From positions 1-41,707 of the forward strand of contig SVRM01000028.1 in assembly GCA_015064785.1 (NCBI GenBank): a stretch of 41,707 nucleotides of DNA. The letters are read 5' to 3'. This DNA comes from Oscillospiraceae bacterium. Lineage in GTDB: Bacteria > Bacillota > Clostridia > Oscillospirales > CAG-272. A program made the translations under genes and the position numbers. The notes beneath the pieces are model-generated. The model did no database searches, was not told the origin of the DNA, and saw only the letters and a list, made by a program, of their open reading frames with translations. Each line of letters starts with the position of its first letter. Within the stretch, counting starts at the first letter, position 1. Below, one piece after another: positions 30,406-38,192 of this stretch.

Positions 30406-31470
30406 ATGCAATACAGAATCGGTTACATTGGCTTCGGCGGTATGGCGTCGGGCTATCACTATGACACGGCGATGCGCGAGGATGTGCCGTTTACACCGAC
30501 CGCAGTCTTTGATCTGCGTGAATCCCAGCGGAATCTTGCAAAATCACGCGGTCTTGCGGCATTTGACAACTTACAGGATTTCCTTGATTCCCGTCTGTTT
30601 GACTTTGTTCTGGTCGCAACGCCGAATCAGTATCACTGTCCGATGGTCTGTGCGGCGCTCGATTCCGGTTACCATGCGATGAGCGAAAAGCCCGCTGCAA
30701 TGTCCTCAGCCGAAGTGGAGCAGATGATCGCGCATTCCAAGGCTGCCGGCAAGATGTTCACGGTGCACCACAACCGCCGTTGGGACAGAGACTATCTGAT
30801 TCTCCGGGAAGCACTGGCATCGGGGAAGATCGGTCGTGTCCATTCGTATGAAAACCGCATCCATTCCGCAGGCGGCAACGGGCAGATGTTCGGCTGGCGC
30901 AACTATGCCGATCACGGCGGCGGAATGCTGCTCGACTGGGGCATTCACATGCTGGACCAGACGCTGGATCTGATCCGTGAGCCGGTGAAATCCGTGTTTG
31001 CAGATGTCCGTCCGATCCGTTCGGAGGTCGACGACTGGGCAAAGCTGCTCATTCGCTTCGAGTCCGGTGTGACGGCGCAGATGGAGGTTTCGACCTTCTC
31101 TCCGATCCCGCTGCCGAAGTGGATGGCATTTGGTGACAAGGGTACCATCGTGGTCGATGAATGCTGCGGCGACAAGGGCAGAATGCGCTATGTCGAGAAT
31201 GCCCATGGCGATGCACGGTCGGATACCGTCTATCCCGACAGCACGGTTGCCGAGCGCGGAAATGAAACCTACACCATTGACGAGTGGGTTGATGCGCCCC
31301 TGCCGCTGACACCTCAGCCGCAGGACTGGGCATCGCTTTACAAGAATGTCGCCGCGTCACTGGACGGCACGGAGGCGCTGCGGGTCACGCCGGAAAGCGT
31401 CCTCAGATGCTTCCGCGTCATTGAAGCGGCATTCCAATCTGCCGAGAGCGGTGTTTCGGTGGAATTCTGA
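30406..31470 (+). CDS. Gfo/Idh/MocA-family NAD(P)-dependent oxidoreductase
   Basis: 354 residues from ATG 30406 (GAAAGGAAAG upstream). Rossmann fold YRIGYIGFGGMASGYH, second strand TAVFDLRESQRN, the family EKP motif in HAMSEKPAAMSS, VHHNRRWDRDY, and the C-terminal catalytic region GGGMLLDWGIHMLDQTLDL with the D-x-x-x-H pattern. Such enzymes oxidise or reduce sugars, inositols or glycosides in the cytosol; the substrate is not visible. It has its own promoter and a strong bidirectional terminator, so it is monocistronic. Nearby glycan genes suggest a role in sugar catabolism. Confidence 0.92.
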   Translation: MQYRIGYIGFGGMASGYHYDTAMREDVPFTPTAVFDLRESQRNLAKSRGLAAFDNLQDFLDSRLFDFVLVATPNQYHCPMVCAALDSGYHAMSEKPAAMSSAEVEQMIAHSKAAGKMFTVHHNRRWDRDYLILREALASGKIGRVHSYENRIHSAGGNGQMFGWRNYADHGGGMLLDWGIHMLDQTLDLIREPVKSVFADVRPIRSEVDDWAKLLIRFESGVTAQMEVSTFSPIPLPKWMAFGDKGTIVVDECCGDKGRMRYVENAHGDARSDTVYPDSTVAERGNETYTIDEWVDAPLPLTPQPQDWASLYKNVAASLDGTEALRVTPESVLRCFRVIEAAFQSAESGVSVEF

Positions 31471-31494
31471 TTTGCGTTCCATAAAAGAAAACGC

Positions 31495-31536
31495 CGGCGC
31501 TGTCACAAGCATCAGACTTGCGGCAGCGCCGTTTTT
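31495..31536. terminator. Intrinsic terminator between the oxidoreductase and the solute-binding protein genes
   Basis: CGGCGCTG (31495-31502) pairs with CAGCGCCG (31524-31531), with an inner CAAG/CTTG pair, then TTTTT. A-rich sequence on the left lets it act in both directions for the convergent genes. Confidence 0.88.
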
Positions 31537-31569
31537 CATCGGTTATGATGGTATGTTGTGTGCGGGCGC

Positions 31570-33051
31570 TCAGGTATTCTCCTCAATGGCTTCCAGCAGC
31601 TTTTTCACTTGGATCTGAGCAACCTTTTCGATCGTTTCCGTGGTGGAGACGAAATTGTTCCTCCAGTTCAGAAAATCGGTCATGTACTTGAAGTGGGTCT
31701 GGTCGGGCCAGATGGACAGACCGAGGTCATAGGTGCTGGCGTTGAAGATGATGTCGAGCATTTCCGCCGAATCCTCGTCACGGGAATACTTGGACTTGAG
31801 AACGACCTCCTTATAGGTCGGGATCAGATTCTGCTGACCGTCGCGGCTGAGCGCTTCCAGAATGATACTGACGTTTTCGAGCCGGTCCTCGGGCAGCGTG
31901 ACGGGAATGGTTGCAACGCCGCATTCGGAGCAGAGAATGTGGTATTCCGCCTGCGTTTCGTCGTACTTCGGATAGGGCAGAATGCCGATATCGAAGTCGC
32001 TGTCGCGGTAGTATTCAATGCCCTTGGTCGACGAGCCCTGGAAGATGGAACGGCCTTCTAAGAACATCTCACGCGATTCGTTGGAGCCGCTGTGGAAGGT
32101 GTCATGGTAGTGCTGGAAGTAAATGTTGGTGCCGTCGTGCAGATCATAGATCTTTTCGAATACCTCCAGCGTATGTGTGTCCTCGCCGACAGAGAAGTAC
32201 GGGTTGCCGTCCTTGTCGTAGGAGAAATATTTTGCGCCGCAGCCGATGGCAAGCGAACCGAAGTGCAGCTTGATGGCGCCGGCTGTACCGTACTGGTCGG
32301 ATTCCTCCATCTTGCCGTCACCGTTGAGGTCTGCGGGGAACAGCTTGGCAATCTCAATGTATTTTTCCAGCGTCCACTTGTTGGTGCGCACCAGCTCATA
32401 CAGATTTTCGTCGATGTCCGCGCTTGCGAGCAGCTCCTTGTTGAAGACGATGACGAAGCCACGCGTCAGCATTCCGAGATAGAAATCACCGACCGCTGCA
32501 AACTGCTTGCCGCGGATGTTGAAGACGCTGTTGGCATTCTGATCCCACCAGGAGCGTTCCAGATCGACATACGGCAGGCAGTCCCAGGAGCGGATCAGAC
32601 CGTCGGAGTAGAGCGCCGCTGTCTGGCTGTCGTACGGCATACCGATTTCATACAGATCTTCGCCGGACATCAGAACCTTGCGGTAGGTCGTCGGCACGTT
32701 TTCGTCTTCGGTTTCTTCAAAGACAATATTGTATTTTTCTGAGATGCGGGAGTTGCGGCGGAAAATTTCGTCGTTGATGCTCTCGCCGTTTTCTTCGTCA
32801 ACCACCTGATCGATCAGCGCCCATGTCAGGGTCTGCTGGTTGTAGTTGAGGATGCGGAACGGCATACCGTTCATGTTGACTTCCGGCAGGGGATGCTCGT
32901 CGGCTTCGGTCGGAACGGATTCGGTGACCGCTTCGGTCACGGGTGCGGTGGTATCGGCAGAGGTACTGTCAGCGGGGGCTGCTGTACTGTCGCCGCAGGA
33001 GGCAAGCACCAGTGCGGCAAGGAGCAGTACGGGGAGCTTACATGCTTTCAT
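31570..33051 (-). CDS. Extracellular solute-binding lipoprotein, paralog 1
   Basis: 493 residues. Lipoprotein signal MKACKLPVLLLAALVLAS-C19, then a Ser/Thr/Glu-rich linker (about 20-55) and a binding domain that looks like the ABC sugar-binding type: ESINDEIFRRNSRISEKYNIVFEE, DLYEIGMPYDSQTAALYSDGLI, WWDQNANSVFNI, GFVIVFNKELL, and WTLEKYIEIAKLFPADLNGDGKMEES. The last piece holds a Ca-binding-like DxNxDG loop. It is surface-anchored and should deliver a sugar or similar solute to a permease, but none is encoded here. It is the last gene of the operon after paralog 2, 43 bases downstream. Confidence 0.88.
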   Translation of the reverse strand: MKACKLPVLLLAALVLASCGDSTAAPADSTSADTTAPVTEAVTESVPTEADEHPLPEVNMNGMPFRILNYNQQTLTWALIDQVVDEENGESINDEIFRRNSRISEKYNIVFEETEDENVPTTYRKVLMSGEDLYEIGMPYDSQTAALYSDGLIRSWDCLPYVDLERSWWDQNANSVFNIRGKQFAAVGDFYLGMLTRGFVIVFNKELLASADIDENLYELVRTNKWTLEKYIEIAKLFPADLNGDGKMEESDQYGTAGAIKLHFGSLAIGCGAKYFSYDKDGNPYFSVGEDTHTLEVFEKIYDLHDGTNIYFQHYHDTFHSGSNESREMFLEGRSIFQGSSTKGIEYYRDSDFDIGILPYPKYDETQAEYHILCSECGVATIPVTLPEDRLENVSIILEALSRDGQQNLIPTYKEVVLKSKYSRDEDSAEMLDIIFNASTYDLGLSIWPDQTHFKYMTDFLNWRNNFVSTTETIEKVAQIQVKKLLEAIEENT

Positions 33052-33094
33052 GATCGTTTTCTCCTTAATTAAAAGTCATGAGGTGGATTCGGTA

Positions 33095-34576
33095 TCAGTC
33101 CTGCAGGGCATCGAGGTACCGGTTGATGCGCTTCTGTGCGCTCTTCTCGATGGATGCAATGCGCGAGGCGAGCTTGTTCTGCTTGGTGCTTGCCATGTTT
33201 TCCATTGCGGAGGACATGGTGGTAATGGCACCGAAGCAGAAGTCCATGTCGTAGAACTTGGAATCAAGGACCAGATCCATCATCTGACGGGACTGTTCGT
33301 CACGCAAGAGCTTTTCGGACAGATAAACCTCATAGAAGGTCGGCTGAAGCACAAACATGGATTCATATGCCAGTGCCTCGGTAATCAGTGCGGTACGGTC
33401 CGGGTCGGTGGAGGTGGTCGGCATGGAGAGGGCGCAGATGTCGTCATTGGTCATGCAGTAATAGGCTTCCTGCTCCTCTGTCCATTTCGGGATCGGCAGG
33501 ATTCCGTAGTCCTGATCCATATTGCGCAGCTTTTCCGTGCCGTTGAAGGTTTCGGTATGGAACAGTGTGCGTCCCTCGGCGAAAATCTTGCTCGCTTCCT
33601 CCCAGACGCCTCCCGTGGTCAGCTCGCTGTCGTGCTTGCCGTCGTTGATGACGCAGACATTCTGCATGTCGCACATGATATCAAGAACGCGGCTCATGAC
33701 ATCGAAGTTCTTTTCATCGGACAGGTTGGTCAGATATGCGCCGTCCTCATAAACAATGGATTTCTGTCCGGAGCCGAGGAACAGATACCATGCGGCCTTG
33801 GTCTCGGACAGAATGCCGAAGCGGTCGTTGACTGTCATTTTTCCGTCGCCGTCGAGGTCGAAGGAGACATCCTTTGCGAGAGCATACATTTTGTCCAGCG
33901 TCCACTTGCCGTCCCATACCATGGTATAGGCATCCTCATAGTCCATTTCATTCCAGATGGCTTTGTTGTAGGTGACGACCATCTGCCGCAGGTCATCACA
34001 CGTAGCAATGTCGCCGGCGAGTACATACTGCTTGCCGTAGACGGAAAGGTCGGTGATACGTTCGTCCCACCACGGAGCATCCGGACGAATGTCGGCATAG
34101 CGGTTCCAGTCAAGCAGCGCACCCTCCTGTGCGCAGAGCATCGAGCTGTTGAGCAGGAACAGACCCAGAACATCGGCAAAGTCGTCGCCGGCCTGAATGC
34201 TCTGCATGGCAAGTCCCCGGTCCTCATCGTGACCGAAGCCGGAAACGGTGGAAATGTTGATGTTGTATGCTTCTTCCACGGCCTTGTTGCGGCGGTAGAT
34301 GGCATCGTTGACAATTTCGCCGGTTTCCTCGTCGGAGTCGTATTTTGTTCCGTCGTGAACAAAAATCCGGAATTCATATCCGTTGAAGTCTTCGATGCGC
34401 GGTGCCTGATCGGCATACGGTGCGCGCACGTCTTCGGTTACGGCGGCTGTTGTCTGGGCTTCCTTTGTATCGGCGGCATCATCCGTCCCGTCTGTGACAG
34501 CGGGGGTGCTTTCGCCGCAGGAGGCAAGCACCAGTGCGGTGAGGAGAAGCAGTGCGGAAACGTTTTGCTTTTTCAT
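33095..34576 (-). CDS. Extracellular solute-binding lipoprotein, paralog 2
   Basis: 493 residues, the same length as paralog 1 and recognisably similar throughout: lipobox MKKQNVSALLLLTALVLAS-C20, linker, GEIVNDAIYRRNKAVEEAYNINI, DVLGLFLLNSSML, WWDERITDLSVYGKQYVLAGD, VVTYNKAIWNEMDYEDAY, WTLDKMYALAKDVSFDLDGDGKMTVNDRFG with a DxDxDG loop. The sequences have diverged well beyond recent duplication. It presumably binds a different but related solute. It lies 2 bases from the M14-type gene upstream, so the two are translationally linked. Confidence 0.88.
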   Translation of the reverse strand: MKKQNVSALLLLTALVLASCGESTPAVTDGTDDAADTKEAQTTAAVTEDVRAPYADQAPRIEDFNGYEFRIFVHDGTKYDSDEETGEIVNDAIYRRNKAVEEAYNINISTVSGFGHDEDRGLAMQSIQAGDDFADVLGLFLLNSSMLCAQEGALLDWNRYADIRPDAPWWDERITDLSVYGKQYVLAGDIATCDDLRQMVVTYNKAIWNEMDYEDAYTMVWDGKWTLDKMYALAKDVSFDLDGDGKMTVNDRFGILSETKAAWYLFLGSGQKSIVYEDGAYLTNLSDEKNFDVMSRVLDIMCDMQNVCVINDGKHDSELTTGGVWEEASKIFAEGRTLFHTETFNGTEKLRNMDQDYGILPIPKWTEEQEAYYCMTNDDICALSMPTTSTDPDRTALITEALAYESMFVLQPTFYEVYLSEKLLRDEQSRQMMDLVLDSKFYDMDFCFGAITTMSSAMENMASTKQNKLASRIASIEKSAQKRINRYLDALQD

Positions 34577-34578
34577 AA

Positions 34579-35658
34579 TCAGAGAACTCCTTTTTCTGTG
34601 AGATAGCGGCGGATGGTACGGCAGAAGCAGCGGCCTGTTGCAACGAGCTTATCCTGAGAGACAACGTTGCCTTCTTCGCCGAAGTAGGTCGTTTCAAAGG
34701 AGAACGCAATCTTTACGCCGGGCTGGCTGCCGCACCAGGCACCGTTGGATTTGTTGATCGGACCGCCCTGGTTCCATTCGACACCAATGGGCATATCGTT
34801 TTTCGTGTCATACAGCATCGCATTGGGGTCTGCGGCGATTTCCTCATGCAGCAGTGCGCCGAACCGGATGAATTCGTCGGTCAGGTGGGCGTTGCTGTTG
34901 TGGACGATGAAGAGCTTGTTGTTGCTGCCGCCGAAGTGCCACGGAGAGTGCAGGTCAAACGCGCAGACAACATCGCCCCGACCGACCAGCTCCTTCACCA
35001 GTCGGACACCGGGATAAATGCCGTCGGCATAGTCGCGGTTGTGGTCATGCGGGCGGCGGTTTTTGCCCTGATCGCCATGGACAACACCGTCTGCGTCAAC
35101 AAACGGAATCGCCGTGATGCGGCAGCCGGGAATCGGGTCCCGGGCGAATTCCGAGAGGATGCCTTCCATGATATAGTCGCCCGTTGCCTCACAGCAGTGA
35201 TGGCGCGCGGTCAGAAGGATGTTGTGTTCCCCGTCGCCGAGAACTGCCATCGGAAGCGGTGTGCCGCAGCGGTCGGTGACGGGAACTGTCACCGGCATCC
35301 CGATCCGCTCTGCCAGACGGTAAAAGCGCGACGGATGGTAGAGCATGTCGTGTGCAAAGTAGACGCAGTCCTCATCCGCGCCGAAGGTATAGGTGAAGCC
35401 GGTGTGTCCTTCATCGGGGGTGCCGCTCCAGCTCCAGTGGTACAGATCATGGCTGACCGCAGCGCCGAAATAGCCGATCCAGTATTTGGGTGCCATGGTA
35501 AAGTGTACGGTTTTTCCCTGTGCGCCGCAGACGCGGAATGCCCAGTAGAACCAGTCACCTTCCGTATCGCGCAGCTCGGGCGTGAAAACAACGGTGTCCT
35601 CGGTGACGGAGAGAATCTGTGCATTGCCGCCGCAGAAATCTGTGCTGATTGTAATCAT
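34579..35658 (-). CDS. M14-type zinc carboxypeptidase-like protein
   Basis: 359 residues from ATG 35658 (AGGAGG with 9-base spacing); 21 further codons upstream lack support. Residues 1 to 110 look like a beta-rich N-terminal domain as in M14 cytosolic carboxypeptidases. The peptidase part has the H-x-x-E zinc motif in TARHHCCEATGD (H154, E157), AIPFVDADGVVHGDQGKNRR and PHDHNRDY (Asn207-Arg208, substrate carboxylate), DLHSP with zinc ligand H237, and SFETTYF with catalytic E322. All key residues are present. No signal peptide, so it is cytosolic. It would trim C-terminal residues or cleave an amide in a conjugate, perhaps of a solute delivered by the neighbouring binding proteins. Confidence 0.85.
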   Translation of the reverse strand: MITISTDFCGGNAQILSVTEDTVVFTPELRDTEGDWFYWAFRVCGAQGKTVHFTMAPKYWIGYFGAAVSHDLYHWSWSGTPDEGHTGFTYTFGADEDCVYFAHDMLYHPSRFYRLAERIGMPVTVPVTDRCGTPLPMAVLGDGEHNILLTARHHCCEATGDYIMEGILSEFARDPIPGCRITAIPFVDADGVVHGDQGKNRRPHDHNRDYADGIYPGVRLVKELVGRGDVVCAFDLHSPWHFGGSNNKLFIVHNSNAHLTDEFIRFGALLHEEIAADPNAMLYDTKNDMPIGVEWNQGGPINKSNGAWCGSQPGVKIAFSFETTYFGEEGNVVSQDKLVATGRCFCRTIRRYLTEKGVL

Positions 35659-35683
35659 GTTCAGGATCCTCCTGTAAAAAATG

Positions 35684-35712
35684 AGTATGTTTTGTTTTTT
35701 GAAGGTTGACAA
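35684..35712 (-). promoter_or_regulatory. Probable promoter of the M14-SBP operon
   Basis: Minus strand: -35 TTGTCA (35707-35712), 17-base spacer, -10 CATACT (35684-35689). The -35 box overlaps the -35 box (TTGACA, 35706-35711) of the divergent regulator promoter. Both elements are less than consensus. Confidence 0.55.
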
Positions 35713-35734
35713 ACGCGGCATTTTGCGTTATGAT
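35706..35734 (+). promoter_or_regulatory. Promoter of the AraC/PocR-type regulator
   Basis: Perfect -35 TTGACA (35706-35711), 17-base spacer, -10 TATGAT (35729-35734). It starts a leader of about 145 bases. An imperfect inverted repeat (TGATATAAGTA near 35731 and TACTTATTATATCA near 35776) and a GAAATT...AATTTC pair lie just downstream, where a regulator could bind or RNA could fold. Confidence 0.7.
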
Positions 35735-35886
35735 ATAAGTATACATGAAATTTTTCGGAATATATGGGAATTTCTTTACTTATTATATCATGAAATACCT
35801 GTGATTTCCTTTGTAAATCCAAACTGAATCTTGAAAAATCCGCACAAAACAGGTGCGGTTGTACCGATGGGGAAGGAGGGGACCCG

Positions 35887-36789
35887 ATGCAGCAGACATT
35901 CCGCCATATTACGGACTATATGCAGTATCTGTGGGAGGGGTGCGGTCTGTTTGTTTCCGTACACAATCTTCCGCTTGCCGTGATGGATACGCTGTGCGAA
36001 ATCAATTTCCTTTGCAACCGTCATACCAATCCCTACTGCATTGCGCTGAAGACCAACATGGCATTGTTTGACCGGTGCCGTGAGGTACAGATTGCGGTGG
36101 CACAGCATTGCGGCGTGTGCGGTGAATGCTGCGGCATCTGTCATGCGGGGGTGCTGGAATACCTGTATCCCGTACCGTGGGATGGGGAAACCGGCTTCAT
36201 CAGTGTCAGCGGATTCCGTCCTGCCGCCGATGCGCCGGACTATGAAAAAGCCATGCATAAGCTCGGCCGCTGCTGCGAGGAATTCGGCATGGACATGGCA
36301 GAGGTGACGGCGCTGTATCACAGGCATTTGTCCGAGGTGGTACCCGACCGCGCATGGCTGGATGTGCTGATGCATCCTTTGCAGGACATGCTGTCAATGG
36401 TCATTGCTTCCTGTCTGTCCTCAGACCGTGCAGACGGCACGGAAGACGGCAATCCGGTGCTGTTTCATAAAATCTGTACCTACCTGCAAATGCATTACAA
36501 CAAAAAAATCAGCATGGAGGAGCTGTGTCATTCCCTGCATTACAGCGAGTCGTATATCAGCCGTGTGTTCCGTTCCGGCGGCGGTCGGTCGATTCAGCGG
36601 TATGTGCAGGAGCTGCGCACGGAGGAGGCAAAGCTGCTTCTTGTTTCAACAGCGATGACCGTACAGGAAATTGCGCTGTATGTCGGATTCGGAGACTCCA
36701 ATTATTTTTCGACGGTGTTCCGCAGCATTGCCGGTATCTCGCCGCGCACCTACCGAAAACAAAATCAAAAACCAAACCGACAGCGCTGA
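35887..36789 (+). CDS. AraC-family regulator with N-terminal PocR-like sensor domain
   Basis: 300 residues. The N-terminal 170 match a PocR-type ligand domain: AVMDTLCEINFLC, the Cys-rich HCGVCGECCGICHAGVLEYLYPV, and ISVSGFRP. From about 195 comes a double helix-turn-helix of AraC type: KKISMEELCHSLHYSESYISRVFR and LLLVSTAMTVQEIALYVGFGDSNYFSTVFRSIAGISPRTYRK. PocR domains sense small ligands such as propanediol; the Cys cluster could bind a metal or sense redox state. The start follows GGAGG 7-8 bases upstream. Position and divergent orientation indicate that it controls the M14-SBP operon. A terminator overlaps its stop codon. Confidence 0.9.
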   Translation: MQQTFRHITDYMQYLWEGCGLFVSVHNLPLAVMDTLCEINFLCNRHTNPYCIALKTNMALFDRCREVQIAVAQHCGVCGECCGICHAGVLEYLYPVPWDGETGFISVSGFRPAADAPDYEKAMHKLGRCCEEFGMDMAEVTALYHRHLSEVVPDRAWLDVLMHPLQDMLSMVIASCLSSDRADGTEDGNPVLFHKICTYLQMHYNKKISMEELCHSLHYSESYISRVFRSGGGRSIQRYVQELRTEEAKLLLVSTAMTVQEIALYVGFGDSNYFSTVFRSIAGISPRTYRKQNQKPNRQR

Positions 36790-36802
36790 ACTGTCGGTTT
36801 TT
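36777..36802. terminator. Bidirectional terminator between regulator and SGNH-like lipoprotein
   Basis: CCGACAG (36777-36783) pairs with CTGTCGG (36791-36797), then TTTTT; an A-rich run on the left serves the convergent gene. The regulator's stop codon lies in the loop. Confidence 0.85.
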
Positions 36803-36810
36803 CTATCGTA

Positions 36811-38031
36811 TCAGGTATTGTTGCGGAAGGTCCTGGAGCCGAAGACGGCATCCATCTGCGCTTCAATGACTTCAAAGATGACGACATCGGGTTTCTTTTC
36901 CAGAATATCGCGGTTCGGGAAGTCGGTTGTCCAGGTCGATGTGACCTCGGAGAAGGAGTCACGCAGGAAGGTGGACATTGCCATGAAGAACGAGTCACGG
37001 ACGATATACAGGCTCGGTGCATCCTGGGCATAGTCGTTCTCATAGCCCATGTTGAAGCAGGATTCCTGGAAGCCGGTTTCGGGATCGACATATGCGTGAA
37101 CGAACTGACCGAATTCGCCGGACCAGTCGTGCCAGGTGACGTGTCCGATCTTGCCGTCGCGCTTGGTGTAAACGGGACCGTCATTCATCAGCGTATCGTA
37201 GTAGCCGAGATAGTATGCGCAGTCCTTGAAGTGGGAGTCGAAATAGTCAATCTGATAATCCTCGCGCTCAAACTTCAGCGCGTTGGGATAGTCCTTCTGC
37301 ACGGCATCCATGATCGTCTGGTATGCGATGAAGCCGCCGTGGTTGTTCCAGTGCGTATCGAGCGGATAGTACAGATCGACATCGGGATTTGCCGCTTTTT
37401 CCTCAAGCAGGGCGCCGCGCACGTCAATGCACTTGACGGTCGTGTTTGCCTCCAGATAATCGTAGACCTGATCGATGCGCTTCAGTTCGCCTTCCTGCAT
37501 CGAGCTCATCATCTTTTCGGGATAGATGGTGTTCTTGTTCGGTGCGATCATGAAGTAGAAGGTCATGCCGTTATCCTCGCACCAGTCGGCGCGGTCCTGT
37601 GCCTGCTTGGCGATGCGCTTGAGCATGGATTCGGAGTACAGATCGTCGCCGAGATAGTTGGAAATGGAGTCGGTGTAGAACAGCCATCCGTCTTTGCCGA
37701 CATAAACGTCACGGGCGATCAGACCTTCAACAATGTCGGTAAACTTGACCTTGGGATTGTTGTAATCGGCATCCCAGTCGACCCAGTCGTCAGTACGGCG
37801 GAGCGGGATGGGCGTGATGTCACCGGAGAGCGGCTCCTCGACCTGAGGCGCTTCGGTTTCTGCGATGGTTTCCGATACCGGTTCGGTTTCTGTGCCGGTG
37901 ACGGTCGCCGTATCGGTGCCGCTGTCGGCCGTTCTTGCCTGTCCGTCATCGGCAGAACAGGAAACCGCAGATGCGAGCAGGAGCAGAGAAAGCATGGCGG
38001 TCAGTATCCGCCGGGAGCTTGTATGATGCAT
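36811..38031 (-). CDS. SGNH/AlgX-like lipoprotein, probable O-acetyltransferase
   Basis: 406 residues. Lipoprotein signal MHHTSSRRILTAMLSLLLLASAVS-C25, a Thr/Glu-rich linker (25-75), then a domain of the AlgX/AlgJ acetyltransferase kind: VYVGKDGWLFYTDSISNYLGDDLY, FYFMIAPNKNTIYPEKM, the catalytic-type YYPLDTHWNNHGGFIAYQTIMD, and YIVRDSFFMAMSTFL with the Asp-Ser pair. It should sit on the outer face of the membrane and modify an extracellular glycan with acetyl groups. No MBOAT partner is adjacent; the nearest is at 16.4-17.8 kb. GGAG lies 8 bases before the start and its promoter is consensus with direct repeats upstream. Confidence 0.85.
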   Translation of the reverse strand: MHHTSSRRILTAMLSLLLLASAVSCSADDGQARTADSGTDTATVTGTETEPVSETIAETEAPQVEEPLSGDITPIPLRRTDDWVDWDADYNNPKVKFTDIVEGLIARDVYVGKDGWLFYTDSISNYLGDDLYSESMLKRIAKQAQDRADWCEDNGMTFYFMIAPNKNTIYPEKMMSSMQEGELKRIDQVYDYLEANTTVKCIDVRGALLEEKAANPDVDLYYPLDTHWNNHGGFIAYQTIMDAVQKDYPNALKFEREDYQIDYFDSHFKDCAYYLGYYDTLMNDGPVYTKRDGKIGHVTWHDWSGEFGQFVHAYVDPETGFQESCFNMGYENDYAQDAPSLYIVRDSFFMAMSTFLRDSFSEVTSTWTTDFPNRDILEKKPDVVIFEVIEAQMDAVFGSRTFRNNT

Positions 38032-38094
38032 GGGGTGATCCTCCGTGTTGATTCAGATGGATTTGTTGTATGCTTTTCATCGTTTCATGGAATC

Positions 38095-38123
38095 AGTATA
38101 CCATATTTTTTTGCTTCTGTCAA
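38095..38123 (-). promoter_or_regulatory. Consensus sigma-A promoter for the SGNH-like lipoprotein
   Basis: Minus strand: perfect -35 TTGACA (38118-38123), 17-base spacer, -10 TATACT (38095-38100), giving a leader of about 58 bases. Confidence 0.88.
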
Positions 38124-38155
38124 TCAAAATGTCGGATTTTTCCGCGCATATCCTT

Positions 38156-38185
38156 GTGTGTAACGATAAACAAAAGTGTGTAACG
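38156..38185. promoter_or_regulatory. Direct-repeat operator candidate upstream of the lipoprotein promoter
   Basis: GTGTGTAACG occurs at 38156-38165 and again at 38176-38185, a period of 20 bases (about two helical turns). It sits 33-62 bases beyond the -35 box, a typical place for an activator such as an AraC-type protein. It also lies just past the heparinase-like gene's stop codon (38193-38195). Confidence 0.45.
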
Positions 38186-38192
38186 GTTTACA

